Shown here piece after piece: positions 45,608-54,812 of a stretch of DNA of 64,000 nt. The stretch is from Acholeplasmataceae bacterium UBA5769. Its GTDB lineage: Bacteria; Bacillota_I; Bacilli_A; Acholeplasmatales; Acholeplasmataceae. The notes below the pieces were generated by a model that saw nothing but the letters and a program-made list of their open reading frames with translations, made no database searches and was not told the origin of the DNA. Where the stretch lies: NCBI GenBank assembly GCA_002418725.1, contig DIER01000017.1, positions 20,281 to 84,280 of the forward strand, given 5' to 3'. A program made the translations under genes and the position numbers. How positions within the stretch are numbered: position 1 is the first letter of the stretch; each line of letters begins with the position of its first letter.

Positions 45608-46624
45608 ATGAAAGAACAATTAATGACACTCAAAGACAAGGCATTACTTCAAATCAAGGAAGCCAAATCGCTTTCAGACATTGAAGAAATCCGCATTTTA
45701 TATTTAAGCAAAAAAAGTGACATTTCAACCATGATGTCTAAGTTAAGAGATTTACCTCAGGAGGAAAGACCAGCCTTTGGGGCTTTGGTTAATCAAGTGA
45801 AGACTCTGATTGAACAAGCGATTTATGAAAAGAAATCTGTTTTAGAAGAGGAAGCCTTAAAGGTATTACTTCAAGCTGAAAAGATTGATGTCACCTTGCC
45901 AGGTTATCAGTTTTATCAAGGGCAAATTCATCCCTTGAATCAAGTGATTGAAGATGTCGAAGATTTATTTATCGGTTTAGGTTATGAGGTTGCTGATGGT
46001 CCTGAACTTGAAAACGATCACTATAACTTTGAAATGATGAACCTCGATAAAGATCATCCTGCAAGAGCGATGCAAGATTCGTTTTATGTGGATGAAAATA
46101 CCCTTCTAAGAACGCACACGTCCCCTGTACAAGCGAGAACGATGCTTGAAAAGAAAGGGAAACCACTGCGCATCATTTGCCCCGGTAAAGTTTACCGTAG
46201 AGATGATGACGATCCGACACATAGTCATCAATTCATGCAAATTGAAGGTCTTGTGATCGATGAAAAGATTACCTTTGCAAACCTAAAAGATGCCCTTTTA
46301 ACGATGGTTAGACATCTTTTTGGTCCCGAACGTACCATTCGTTTAAGACCATCCTATTTTCCTTTTACTGAACCTTCAGTGGAAGTGGATGTCAGCTATC
46401 AAAAAAAGGATGGTTCTACCGGTTGGATTGAAGTATTAGGTGCTGGTCAAGTTCATCCAAATGTGCTACGCATGGGTGGCTATGATCCTGAAAAATACCA
46501 AGGTTTCGCTTTTGGCATAGGTGTTGAACGCATCGCTATTTTGAAATATGCCATCGACGATATCCGTCATTTTTATACCAATGATATCCGCTTTTTAAGC
46601 CAGTTCAAGGGGGTAAACCGATGA
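45608..46624 (+). CDS. pheS: Phenylalanyl-tRNA synthetase alpha subunit
   Basis: 338 residues. An N-terminal coiled-coil arm for tRNA binding, then the class II core: LRTHTSPVQARTM, GKVYRRDDDDPTHSHQFMQIEGL (motif 2), FPFTEPSVEVDV and GFAFGIGVERIAILKY (motif 3). Of several in-frame ATGs, 45608 is best spaced from AAGAGG. T-box regulated; stop overlaps pheT by four bases. Confidence 0.96.
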   Translation: MKEQLMTLKDKALLQIKEAKSLSDIEEIRILYLSKKSDISTMMSKLRDLPQEERPAFGALVNQVKTLIEQAIYEKKSVLEEEALKVLLQAEKIDVTLPGYQFYQGQIHPLNQVIEDVEDLFIGLGYEVADGPELENDHYNFEMMNLDKDHPARAMQDSFYVDENTLLRTHTSPVQARTMLEKKGKPLRIICPGKVYRRDDDDPTHSHQFMQIEGLVIDEKITFANLKDALLTMVRHLFGPERTIRLRPSYFPFTEPSVEVDVSYQKKDGSTGWIEVLGAGQVHPNVLRMGGYDPEKYQGFAFGIGVERIAILKYAIDDIRHFYTNDIRFLSQFKGVNR

Positions 46625-48978
46625 AAATTATCGAATCTATGCTCAAAAAATGGGTAGATGTCCCACAAAACATACTTGAGCTAACCAATCAAAAAATGAT
46701 TGAGGTTGAATCGTTTGTTCCGATGAATGAAGCGACCAATCTCGTGATTGGTAAAGTATTAACCTGTGAAGATCATCCCAACTCAGATCATCTTCATGTG
46801 ACAACAGTAGATCTTGGTGATCGCGTGGAACAAATTGTCTGCGGCGCACCAAATGTTGGTAAAGATCAGTATGTTGTTGTGGCACAAGTCGGCTCCGTTC
46901 TACCAGGAAATTTCCAAATTAAAGCATCCAAAATTAGAGGTGTCGAATCCAATGGCATGATCTGTTCACTAAATGAACTTGGTCTGGATGAATCGATGAT
47001 TCCAGAGAAGTTCAAAGATGGTATTTATTACTTTGATGAACCCAAACCCATTGGAAAACCTGCTTTAGGCGAACTCGCATTAGATGGCTTTGTGATGGAA
47101 CTCAAATTAACACCAAACCGTGGGGACCTCTTATCTCATGTAGGATTTGCGTATGATCTAGCCTCTATGACCAATCAGAAGGTGAAAAAACCAACGTTTA
47201 ACGTCGTTGAAAAGGGTGTAAAAAATCCGCTTAATGTCAAGATTGAAACGGATGGATGTGGTTATTATGCAGCACGTCATTTCGAGAATGTTCAAGTCAA
47301 ACCATCACCCTGGTGGTTAAAGAGTGCCCTTGTCAGTTACGGCATTCATCCCATTAACAATGTCGTCGATATATCAAACTATGTGTTAATCGAGTATGGC
47401 ACACCGCTTCATATGTTTGATCACAAAAAAATGGGTAGTGATCTGATCATCGTTCGTGATGCTCTTGAAGGTGAGGAAGTGATCACACTTGATGAGGAAA
47501 AACGAACACTTAAAAAAGAAGATGTTGTCATCACGAATGCAAAAGAAGTGATTGCCATTGGTGGTGTGATGGGTTTAGCAAACACCATGATTGATGAAAT
47601 GACTTCATCAGTCGTCTTAGAAGCTGCTTATTTCGAACCTAAACGCATTCAAAAAACAGTCAAACGTCTGGGATTAAGAAGTGAATCTTCTTTGCGCTTT
47701 GAGCGTGGAATTGATCAAGAAAGAGTGAAATTAGGCTTAGAAAGAGCAACCGAACTTCTGATTGAACTCGCGGATGCTACCGTTTCTAAAGGGATCACGG
47801 AAGTTATCCATCATAAGGATACCAATCCTGTGGTAAGCGTTGCTAAAAACTATTTTAATGAATCACTTGGTATTGACTTAAAGGAAGAAGAACTACTATC
47901 CTATTTCGAAAAATATAATTACACTTACAAGGTTACAAATGAGGGTTATCAGTTACAAGGACCTAGTTATCGTCAAGATTTAGTGATTGCTGCTGATTTT
48001 CTTGAGGAAGTCGCACGTATGTATGGTCTTGATAAAATCCCAATGATAGCAGTCGATAAACCCCTACCTGGAAAACTTACCTTTAAGCAAAAACGTTTAA
48101 GACATATCAGACACCATTTATCAAGTCTTGGACTCCATGAAGTAATTACCTATTCCCTTCTTGCTGAACATGAAGTGCACCGCTATGGATCTAAAGGAAA
48201 ACCAGTCTCCATTTTAATGCCATTATCCGAAGATAAGAAGACTTTAAGACAATCGCTTGTCAATGGTTTAGTTGAAGTGGTCAACTTTAATCAATCCAGA
48301 AGACAAGATGACATTGCCATCTTTGAAATGGGTAACTGCTTTGCAGAAGGCATCGAAGATCTACACTTAGGGTTGGCTTTATCTGGCGTTTGGCACAAAA
48401 ACCCATGGAAAAAAGATTCTTTCAAACCTGATTTCTATGTGGTTAAAGGCATCATTGATCAACTCTTTAACCCACTTGGCATCCGGTTTACCTATCAAGC
48501 AACAGATAGAACAGAAAGCTATCATCCTTATAAACAAGCGGATATCTTTTATAAAGAACAACTGATCGGTCAAATCGCTGAACTTCATCCATCAACACTG
48601 AAAAAAGCCGATATCTTTCCCACAGTCATTGTTGAGATAAACTTAAAATCACTTTTAGAAGAAGAAAGTCCAGTCAACTATCAACCTGTATCTAAGTTTC
48701 CTAACGTCTCAAGAGATCTCGCTGTTGTCATTGATGAAAACGTCAGTGCTGCAGAGCTCTTAAGCATGATTGAACAAACCGTAAGAAAACAATTGGTTTC
48801 GATCGATATCTTTGATGTGTATCAAGGTGCAAACATTGAAACAGGTAAAAAATCGATGGCTTTCTCACTCGTGTTTAATGATAAAGACAAAACGCTTTCG
48901 ACAGAAGAAGTCGATCAATTGATGAAAAAGATCACCAATAGACTTGCGTTTTCTTTTAAAGCAACCGTTCGCAGTTAA
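46621..48978 (+). CDS. pheT: Phenylalanyl-tRNA synthetase beta subunit
   Basis: 785 residues. Order: N-terminal core, tRNA-binding (EMAP-like) domain (VIGKVLTCEDHPNSDHLHV, about 40-150), B3/B4 editing domain with NNVVDISNYV, B5 domain, catalytic-like core, and C-terminal FDX-ACB anticodon domain (FPNVSRDLAVVIDENVS from about 695). ATG 46621 overlaps the pheS stop. Confidence 0.96.
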   Translation: MKIIESMLKKWVDVPQNILELTNQKMIEVESFVPMNEATNLVIGKVLTCEDHPNSDHLHVTTVDLGDRVEQIVCGAPNVGKDQYVVVAQVGSVLPGNFQIKASKIRGVESNGMICSLNELGLDESMIPEKFKDGIYYFDEPKPIGKPALGELALDGFVMELKLTPNRGDLLSHVGFAYDLASMTNQKVKKPTFNVVEKGVKNPLNVKIETDGCGYYAARHFENVQVKPSPWWLKSALVSYGIHPINNVVDISNYVLIEYGTPLHMFDHKKMGSDLIIVRDALEGEEVITLDEEKRTLKKEDVVITNAKEVIAIGGVMGLANTMIDEMTSSVVLEAAYFEPKRIQKTVKRLGLRSESSLRFERGIDQERVKLGLERATELLIELADATVSKGITEVIHHKDTNPVVSVAKNYFNESLGIDLKEEELLSYFEKYNYTYKVTNEGYQLQGPSYRQDLVIAADFLEEVARMYGLDKIPMIAVDKPLPGKLTFKQKRLRHIRHHLSSLGLHEVITYSLLAEHEVHRYGSKGKPVSILMPLSEDKKTLRQSLVNGLVEVVNFNQSRRQDDIAIFEMGNCFAEGIEDLHLGLALSGVWHKNPWKKDSFKPDFYVVKGIIDQLFNPLGIRFTYQATDRTESYHPYKQADIFYKEQLIGQIAELHPSTLKKADIFPTVIVEINLKSLLEEESPVNYQPVSKFPNVSRDLAVVIDENVSAAELLSMIEQTVRKQLVSIDIFDVYQGANIETGKKSMAFSLVFNDKDKTLSTEEVDQLMKKITNRLAFSFKATVRS

Positions 48979-49002
48979 AACCTGATTCGTCAGGTTTTTT
49001 TT
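48977..49002 (+). terminator. Terminator of pheST with UUCG loop
   Basis: AAAACCTGA (48977-48985), TTCG, TCAGGTTTT (48990-48998), T tail. The pheT stop lies at its left edge. Confidence 0.92.
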
Positions 49003-49048
49003 GCTTTTATTAGGGCTATATCGTGTATAATAGTTAACAGGTGATAGT

Positions 49049-50068
49049 ATGTTAATCTATAATCTAACTCACGAAGAGTTAGTTCAGTTTTTACTTGAGC
49101 ACGGACACAAGAAATACCGTGCAGAACAAATATGGCATTGGCTATATAAACAAAAAGTTCAATCCTTTGATGAGATGAATAATCTTCCACAAGACATCAT
49201 CTCACTGCTTAAGGAAAACTTTCATATGCAAGCTTTAGAGCTTGTTTTAAAACATGTCAGTGCTGATGGTACGATGAAAGCACTCTACAGTTTGACCGAT
49301 GGTCACTTAATTGAATCCGTACTGATGAAACAGCATTATGGAAACTCAATTTGTGTCACCACACAAGTTGGATGTAACATTGGGTGTTCCTTTTGTGCAT
49401 CGGGTCTTTTAAAGAAAAAAAGAGATTTAACCGCAGGTGAAATCATTGCGCAAATCATTGAAACCGAACGGTTATTAAAAGAACGTATTTCATATGTGGT
49501 TGTGATGGGCATTGGTGAACCTTTTGACAACTATGAGAATTTACTCAAGTTCTTAACAACCATCAATCATCCCAAAGGACTTGCGATTGGTGCTAGACAT
49601 ATCACGGTTTCAACCTCAGGGATTGTACCTAAGATTAGAGAATATGCTCACATGGGACTTCAGGTGAACTTAGCCATCAGTTTACACGCACCAAACAATG
49701 AGATTCGCTCAAAGTTGATGCGTATCAATAACGCTTATCCGATCGAAGAAGTGATTGGTGCGATTAAGTATTACTTATCCGTTGCAAGAAGACGTGTGAC
49801 GATTGAATACATTTTAATCGATGGCATCAACGATGCTAAGGAAACAGCGGTTGAACTGGCACAAGTGCTTAAAGGACTCAACGTTTATGTCAATTTAATT
49901 CCTTATAATGAGGTCATCGAATCAGGCTATAAGCGCAGTAAAACCGAAACCATGGAAGCTTTCTATGATACCCTCATGAAAGCAAACATTCAAGTGACGT
50001 TACGAAAAGAACAAGGACATGACATTAATGCGGCTTGTGGACAACTCAGAAGCCAGCATTTGACCTAA
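49049..50068 (+). CDS. rlmN: Dual-specificity 23S rRNA/tRNA adenine-C2 methyltransferase
   Basis: 339 residues. Radical SAM cluster CNIGCSFCASG near residues 110-120, GIGEPFDNYENLL, LAISLHAPN, and the methyl-carrying cysteine region near the end (NAACGQLR). It methylates C2 of A2503 in 23S rRNA and A37 in some tRNAs. TATAAT at 49026-49031 with TTGCTT at 49001-49006 (19 bases) may be the promoter. First of a four-gene run with rsgA, rpe and thiN. Confidence 0.95.
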   Translation: MLIYNLTHEELVQFLLEHGHKKYRAEQIWHWLYKQKVQSFDEMNNLPQDIISLLKENFHMQALELVLKHVSADGTMKALYSLTDGHLIESVLMKQHYGNSICVTTQVGCNIGCSFCASGLLKKKRDLTAGEIIAQIIETERLLKERISYVVVMGIGEPFDNYENLLKFLTTINHPKGLAIGARHITVSTSGIVPKIREYAHMGLQVNLAISLHAPNNEIRSKLMRINNAYPIEEVIGAIKYYLSVARRRVTIEYILIDGINDAKETAVELAQVLKGLNVYVNLIPYNEVIESGYKRSKTETMEAFYDTLMKANIQVTLRKEQGHDINAACGQLRSQHLT

Positions 50069-50078
50069 GGAGGTTCAT

Positions 50079-51035
50079 TTGAGAAAAGGATTTATCAAGA
50101 AAATGATTTCCAATCAATACACCGTGATTGATTTTGAAACCAAAGAAGAAGTCATCTGCGCTGCAAGAGGAAAATTCAGATACATGAAGCTTGATGAAAA
50201 ATCGAGTTTCAATAGACAACTGACCATGAAAACCAAAAAAGATGTGAAAATCGTTCAAATTAGCCCTAAAGTTGGCGATAATGTGACGTATGATGATGCT
50301 GAAGACATCCAGGTGATCGTTGATATTTTGCCAAGAAAAAATGACCTTGAGCGTCCTGATGTTGCCAATGTCGATCAGGTTCTCCTTGTGTTTTCTGCCA
50401 TCAGACCAGATTTCTCATTTCATTTACTTGATAAGTTTTTAATCATCATGAATCAAGAAGGACTAAGTCCTGTGATTGTTGTTTCAAAAATCGATTTGAT
50501 TGATGAGCATGCGTTGATTTTTCTAAAAGAGAAACTTCATTATTATAAATCGATTGGGTATGAGATTTATTATGTCAACAGTAAACAGCGGATCGGCATT
50601 GATACCTTGACGCATGTTTTTCAAGATAAAATAACCGTTTTAGCGGGACAAACCGGTGTTGGTAAATCAACGCTTTTAAATGCTTTAATGCCTGAATTAG
50701 CGTTAAAAACCCAAGAAATCAGTGAAGCTTTAGGTCGAGGTAAGCATACCACAAGACATACTGAACTTTATTATATTCACGGTGGTTATATCGTGGATAC
50801 CCCAGGGTTTTCAAAGATAGACTTTAAAATTTATAAACCTGAGGAACTTAAAAACTATTATCATGATTTTATAAAGTTATCAGATGCATGTAAATTTAAG
50901 TCTAAATGTTTGCACATCAGTGAGCCTGGATGTGGTGTGAAAGAAGCTTATGAGTTAAAAGCAATGCTTGATTCCCGGTATGAGAATTACTTGAGTTTTA
51001 TGGAAGACATAAAGTCACAAAAAGATAAATATTAG
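50079..51035 (+). CDS. rsgA: Ribosome small-subunit-dependent GTPase A
   Basis: 318 residues. An OB-fold comes first, then a circularly permuted GTPase in G4-G5-G1-G3 order: VVSKIDL, GQTGVGKSTLLNAL, DTPGF; the C-terminal zinc site is CKFKSKCLHISEPGC. It checks late 30S assembly. Start is TTG 50079 behind AAGGAGG; there is no better-placed ATG. In the order rlmN-rsgA-rpe-thiN, as in many Bacillota. Confidence 0.95.
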   Translation: MRKGFIKKMISNQYTVIDFETKEEVICAARGKFRYMKLDEKSSFNRQLTMKTKKDVKIVQISPKVGDNVTYDDAEDIQVIVDILPRKNDLERPDVANVDQVLLVFSAIRPDFSFHLLDKFLIIMNQEGLSPVIVVSKIDLIDEHALIFLKEKLHYYKSIGYEIYYVNSKQRIGIDTLTHVFQDKITVLAGQTGVGKSTLLNALMPELALKTQEISEALGRGKHTTRHTELYYIHGGYIVDTPGFSKIDFKIYKPEELKNYYHDFIKLSDACKFKSKCLHISEPGCGVKEAYELKAMLDSRYENYLSFMEDIKSQKDKY

Positions 51036-51048
51036 GAGGTTTGATTAA

Positions 51049-51678
51049 ATGAAAGTTGCACCTTCGGTTTTAACCGCAAATTTTTCAAACTTAAAACAAG
51101 AAATTGGATCGATTCAAAGTGCAGATTATATCCATTTAGATATCATGGACGGACATTTTGTCCCCAACATTTCTTTTGGACCAGCCATTTCTAAACAGAT
51201 TGAAGAGGTGACGCATCTGCCACTCGATGTTCATTTAATGGTGACAGATCCGTTGCAATGGATTCCACAGTTTGCATTTCCACAAACCAAATACATCACG
51301 GTTCATATCGAAGCAAACCATATACAAGAAACCGTTTTAGCCATTCAAAAAGAGCATATTGGCGTAGGTCTTGCGTTAAAGCCAAAAACACCTATTCGGA
51401 CCATTATTCCTTATTTAAATGATGTTTCTTTAATCTTAGTGATGACGGTTGAACCTGGGTTTGGTGGGCAGTCGTTTATGGCGGATATGATGGACAAAGT
51501 GAAAGAACTTGTGCGATTGCGCAAGGAAAATGGGCTTCATTTTTTGATTGAAATTGATGGTGGTGTCAATGAAGAAACCGTGAAAATTGCGAAAGAAGCG
51601 GGTGTCGATATCGTGGTTGCCGGTTCATTCTTATTCAATATGGAAGATAGAGCTAAGGGCATTGAGGTGCTTAGATGA
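51049..51678 (+). CDS. rpe: Ribulose-phosphate 3-epimerase
   Basis: 209 residues. VAPSVLTANFSNLKQEI, HLDIMDGHFVPNISFGP with catalytic Asp, VMTVEPGFGGQSFM, and IEIDGGVNEETV cover the metal-dependent TIM barrel. It interconverts ribulose- and xylulose-5-phosphate. RBS AGGAGG. TGA stop overlaps thiN by 4 bases. Confidence 0.95.
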   Translation: MKVAPSVLTANFSNLKQEIGSIQSADYIHLDIMDGHFVPNISFGPAISKQIEEVTHLPLDVHLMVTDPLQWIPQFAFPQTKYITVHIEANHIQETVLAIQKEHIGVGLALKPKTPIRTIIPYLNDVSLILVMTVEPGFGGQSFMADMMDKVKELVRLRKENGLHFLIEIDGGVNEETVKIAKEAGVDIVVAGSFLFNMEDRAKGIEVLR

Positions 51679-52283
51679 GAGTCTTAGTCGTCACACACCC
51701 AACGCCAAAAGATATCAAAAAAATCATAGACATCAAAGATAGTGACGTCATCATCGCTGTCGATCAAGCGGTTCTTGCTTTATACAAACAACGGATTAAA
51801 ATTGATTTAGCGGTAGGTGATTTTGATTCACTCAACAATCAAGGTATCTTAACCCAATTAAATGTGGTCAGGTTAAACCCGATTAAAGATGTGACAGATA
51901 CGCATCAAGCACTTGTTGAAGCGACCAAAATGAACCCTGATGAAATCGTATTAATCGGTGGTATTGGTGGCGATCGTATCGATCACTTTATGATCCACAC
52001 CATGTTTTTTGATGAGTTTCCTAACCTTAAAATGGTCGATGATAACACGACAATAACCTTACTTCAAGAAGGTCTTCATGAGGTTCAAACAGAAGGCTAT
52101 GTTACATATATTGCTTATTCCAAAGCAAAGCTTTCGTTGATGGGATTTAAATATCCTTTGCAAGAATATTTACTCATGACCTATGACCCTTTGTGTATTT
52201 CAAATGAAGTCATTGAAGAAAAAGGAATCACCCATGTTCTTGAAGGGCGACTCCTGCAAATTGTGACAAAGAAACTTCTATAA
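51675..52283 (+). CDS. thiN: Thiamine diphosphokinase
   Basis: 202 residues. IIAVDQAVLALYKQ, DLAVGDFDSL, DVTDTHQAL and LIGGIGGDRIDHFM match the ThiN/TPK catalytic domain, which makes TPP from thiamine and ATP. TPP is needed by the 2-oxoacid oxidoreductase at the left end. It overlaps rpe, and ends at a terminator shared with rpmB. Confidence 0.92.
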   Translation: MRVLVVTHPTPKDIKKIIDIKDSDVIIAVDQAVLALYKQRIKIDLAVGDFDSLNNQGILTQLNVVRLNPIKDVTDTHQALVEATKMNPDEIVLIGGIGGDRIDHFMIHTMFFDEFPNLKMVDDNTTITLLQEGLHEVQTEGYVTYIAYSKAKLSLMGFKYPLQEYLLMTYDPLCISNEVIEEKGITHVLEGRLLQIVTKKLL

Positions 52284-52290
52284 AAAAAAT

Positions 52291-52316
52291 AAAAGGCATT
52301 TGCCTTTTTATTTTTT
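52291..52316. terminator. Bidirectional terminator between thiN and rpmB
   Basis: AAAAGGC (52291-52297) and GCCTTTT (52302-52308) with ATTT loop; A run before and T run after, so it works both ways. Confidence 0.9.
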
Positions 52317-52503
52317 AAACGCGTTCTAAATTGTTTTTCTTAAGAGCGCGAGCGGAAACCTTAACTTTGATAACTTTTCCGTCTTCGTCCTTAATGCGAA
52401 TCGTTTGAAGATTGCTCTTCCATACACGACGTGTCGCGTTTAATGCGTGACTGCGCTTATTACCAAAGACAGTCTTTTTACCTGTTACGTAGCATTCAGC
52501 CAT
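52315..52503 (-). CDS. rpmB: 50S ribosomal protein L28
   Basis: 62 residues starting MAECYVTGKKTVFGNKRSHA, the L28 signature, with TRRVWKSNLQ next. The frame extends 7 codons further, but ATG 52503 gives the family start and follows GGAGTGAGG. Minus-strand -35 TTGCAT (52558-52553), 17 bases, -10 TAAATT (52535-52530) is a plausible promoter. No cysteine pairs, so a zinc-free L28. Confidence 0.96.
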   Translation of the reverse strand: MAECYVTGKKTVFGNKRSHALNATRRVWKSNLQTIRIKDEDGKVIKVKVSARALKKNNLERV

Positions 52504-52806
52504 ATTCCTCACTCCTAACTGCACAACCTAATTTAACATAAAAAAATAAAAAATGCAACAAGCAAACGCATATTCGCAGGAGAAAAAGATAAAAGTTGAT
52601 CGATCCATGCATCAACGTTGAAACATTGCACTATTTCAAAGAAATATGGTATAATACATGTGGCGATTTATGGTTTAAAAATGCTTGTAATTTCAAAACA
52701 TAAATGCTATACTAAAACAGTATAAAATTGAAGTATACATGAAATGAATAATTAATCAGTAAATATTGATACATAAATTTTTCTAAAATATAGAGGGAGG
52801 TTCAGT
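52504..52806. other. Gene-free divergent region between rpmB and the DAK2 gene
   Basis: No gene is seen. It contains the rpmB promoter and a good plus promoter, -35 TTGCAC (52626-52631), 18 bases, -10 TATAAT (52650-52655), leaving a leader of about 150 bases. Inverted repeats are GTTGAT/ATCAAC (52595-52600, 52611-52616) and TATACT-N5-AGTATA (52708-52724). Bacillota often have an Asp23 family gene before the DAK2 gene; none is here. Confidence 0.6.
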
Positions 52807-54480
52807 ATGGCGAATCAAACAGTCAGTGGAACTCTATTTAAGAAAATGGTTACGAACGGCGCAGTAAACCTTAAAAATAATCACAAAGAAATCGACCATC
52901 TCAATGTTTTCCCGGTACCCGATGGAGATACTGGAACGAACATGCAAATGACGATGATGGCTGGTATCAAAGAAGTTAACAATTTAGATTCTCAATCAAT
53001 CGTTGATATTTCAAAAATTTTATCCCGTGGACTACTCATGGGGGCAAGAGGTAACTCAGGTGTTATCCTCTCCCAATTTTTCCGTGGTGTCTATTCTGAA
53101 ATCGCGAAGATTGATAATGGATCAGCAACCATTCAAGAGTTTATTCAAGCCCTTGTTGGAGGCTACCAAATGGCATACCGTGCAGTGATGGATCCTGTTG
53201 AAGGAACAATCCTAACGGTTGTGAGAGAATCTGCTGAAAAGGTTGCCCGTGAATCCACTAACTTACATAGCGTTGAAGAAGTTTTAAAGATGTATTTAGA
53301 ACAAGCAAATGAAACCTTAATTAAAACCCCAGAATTACTACCTGTCTTAAAAGAAGCAGGTGTGGTTGACTCTGGTGGTGCAGGATTCATTAAAATCATT
53401 GAAGGTTGGGTCATGGCACTCGAAGGACAAATGCTCAATGAAGCTGAAGTTCAACATCAACCTAAACAAAGAGAACACTATCATGGTGCTGAAAACTTAG
53501 GCGCTGTTGATATTAAGTATGGCTATTGTACAGAATTTATCGTTAAATTACACAAGCCAGAAAAGTTTAACGAAAATTATATGAAAGATCCACTTTCACA
53601 AATGGGTGATTCACTGGTGGTTGTCACCGATGATGATCTCTTAAAAGTTCACGTTCACACCAATCAACCAGGGGTTGCACTCACCTTAGCTCAAAAGTAT
53701 GGTGATTTACAAACCATTAAGATTGAAAACATGCGTATTCAAAATGAAACCATCCTTGGTGATCAAGCTCATGAACATAAGCATGAAGAACCTGAAGTGA
53801 AGAAAGTTTCTAAGAAAAAGACAAAATATGGTTTAATTGCAGTCGCATCCGGTAAGGGTATACATGATGCCTTTAAGGAACTTGGTGTTGATTTGATCAT
53901 CGACGGTGGTCAAACCATGAATCCTTCAACCGAAGCTTTCGTGAAGGCAGTTGAAGAACTCAATTGTGAGCACGTCATTATTTTACCTAACAATAAGAAT
54001 ATTATATTATCTGCTGAACAAACACTTGATTTACTCCCTAACCGCTCAATCAGTGTCCTAAAGACAAAAACGATTGCACAAGGGTATTCCTCACTGATGG
54101 CATTTGACCCTACGCAAGAAGTTGACGAAAATGTTGAAGCCATGATGGAAATTGTATCTAACATGCGTTCAGGTGAAGTGACCTATGCGGTGAGAGATAC
54201 CGAACTAAACGGTGTTCAAATCAAAAATGGTGACTTTATCGGTATCACAAGAGGCGAAATCAAAGTATCGACATCATCTCGTTTAGAAACCACACAGAAG
54301 TTACTTGACGATATGGTCGATGAAAACCGTGAAATCATTACGATTTTCTATGGTAACGACGCAGATGAAGATGAACTCGATTTGATTGTAGCTCACGCGA
54401 AGAAGCTCAATCCCGACATTGAAGTTGATTTAATCGAGGGTAAGCAAGATATTTATACCTATATCATTGCTGTTGAATAA
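52807..54480 (+). CDS. DAK2 domain protein, FakA-like fatty acid kinase
   Basis: 557 residues. The N-terminal DhaL domain has FPVPDGDTGTNMQMTM (metal-binding aspartates) and GARGNSGVILSQFF; the middle and C-terminal parts (KKKTKYGLIAVASGKG, IILPNNKNIILSA) match YloV/FakA. FakA phosphorylates fatty acids held by FakB so exogenous lipids enter phospholipid synthesis. Start ATG 52807 behind GAGGGAGG. No fakB is adjacent. Confidence 0.9.
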   Translation: MANQTVSGTLFKKMVTNGAVNLKNNHKEIDHLNVFPVPDGDTGTNMQMTMMAGIKEVNNLDSQSIVDISKILSRGLLMGARGNSGVILSQFFRGVYSEIAKIDNGSATIQEFIQALVGGYQMAYRAVMDPVEGTILTVVRESAEKVARESTNLHSVEEVLKMYLEQANETLIKTPELLPVLKEAGVVDSGGAGFIKIIEGWVMALEGQMLNEAEVQHQPKQREHYHGAENLGAVDIKYGYCTEFIVKLHKPEKFNENYMKDPLSQMGDSLVVVTDDDLLKVHVHTNQPGVALTLAQKYGDLQTIKIENMRIQNETILGDQAHEHKHEEPEVKKVSKKKTKYGLIAVASGKGIHDAFKELGVDLIIDGGQTMNPSTEAFVKAVEELNCEHVIILPNNKNIILSAEQTLDLLPNRSISVLKTKTIAQGYSSLMAFDPTQEVDENVEAMMEIVSNMRSGEVTYAVRDTELNGVQIKNGDFIGITRGEIKVSTSSRLETTQKLLDDMVDENREIITIFYGNDADEDELDLIVAHAKKLNPDIEVDLIEGKQDIYTYIIAVE

Positions 54481-54488
54481 CAATAAAA

Positions 54489-54510
54489 AAAGGTGTTCGC
54501 ACCTTTTTTA
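54489..54510 (+). terminator. Terminator of the DAK2 gene
   Basis: AAAGGTG (54489-54495), TTCG, CACCTTT (54500-54506), then T run, only a few bases before tRNA-Leu. Confidence 0.92.
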
Positions 54511-54513
54511 ATG

Positions 54514-54600
54514 GCGGACGTGGTGGAATGGTAGACACGCATGTTTGAGGGGCATGTGGCAGCTTATGCCGTGTGAGTTCAAATCTCATCGTCCGCACCA
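54514..54600 (+). tRNA. tRNA-Leu (anticodon GAG)
   Basis: Acceptor stem GCGGACG (54514-54520) pairs with CGTCCGC (54590-54596); ACCA is encoded at 54597-54600. Anticodon arm CATGT-TTGAGGG-GCATG gives anticodon GAG (54547-54549), reading CUC/CUU. A long variable arm (GGCAGCTTATGCC) and T arm TGAGTTCAAATCTCA are present. The mobile region begins directly after its CCA. Confidence 0.95.
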
Positions 54601-54654
54601 TAGTTATCTTTGATTACTCCCCTAAACCAGGGGAAAATAACGATATTTTAATGA

Positions 54655-54690
54655 AAAACGACCTTATTTCTTATGAAATGGGGTCGTTTT
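54655..54690. terminator. Long hairpin between tRNA-Leu and the recombinase operon
   Basis: A 16-base left arm (54655-54670, AAAACGACC...) pairs with the right arm (54675-54690, ...GGTCGTTTT) over loop TTAT, with two G-T pairs. On the minus strand it is followed by TTTTT, so it likely ends the recombinase transcript before the tRNA. Confidence 0.7.
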
Positions 54691-54748
54691 CATTTATAGA
54701 GTCGCATCGAGAACAATTTTGCTTTATCGATAGTAACAATTTCAAAGT

Positions 54749-54812
54749 GGGGGTAATGTGGTTCCGAACTTCATATCAAGCCATCATTTAGGGGGTAATG
54801 TGGTTCCGAACT
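54749..54812. repeat. 22-base direct repeat at the recombinase end, possible attachment site
   Basis: Two identical copies at 54749-54770 and 54791-54812, each GGGGGTAATGTGGTTC then CGAACT, start to start 42 bases. The second copy runs into the stop codon of the distal recombinase gene. Such a repeat next to serine recombinases could mark an att site or a past insertion. Confidence 0.6.

Noticed and set aside
54573..54791. 72-codon open frame on the plus strand
   Set aside because: It starts inside tRNA-Leu, has no ribosome site and crosses the hairpin at 54655-54690 and the first direct repeat; not a gene.
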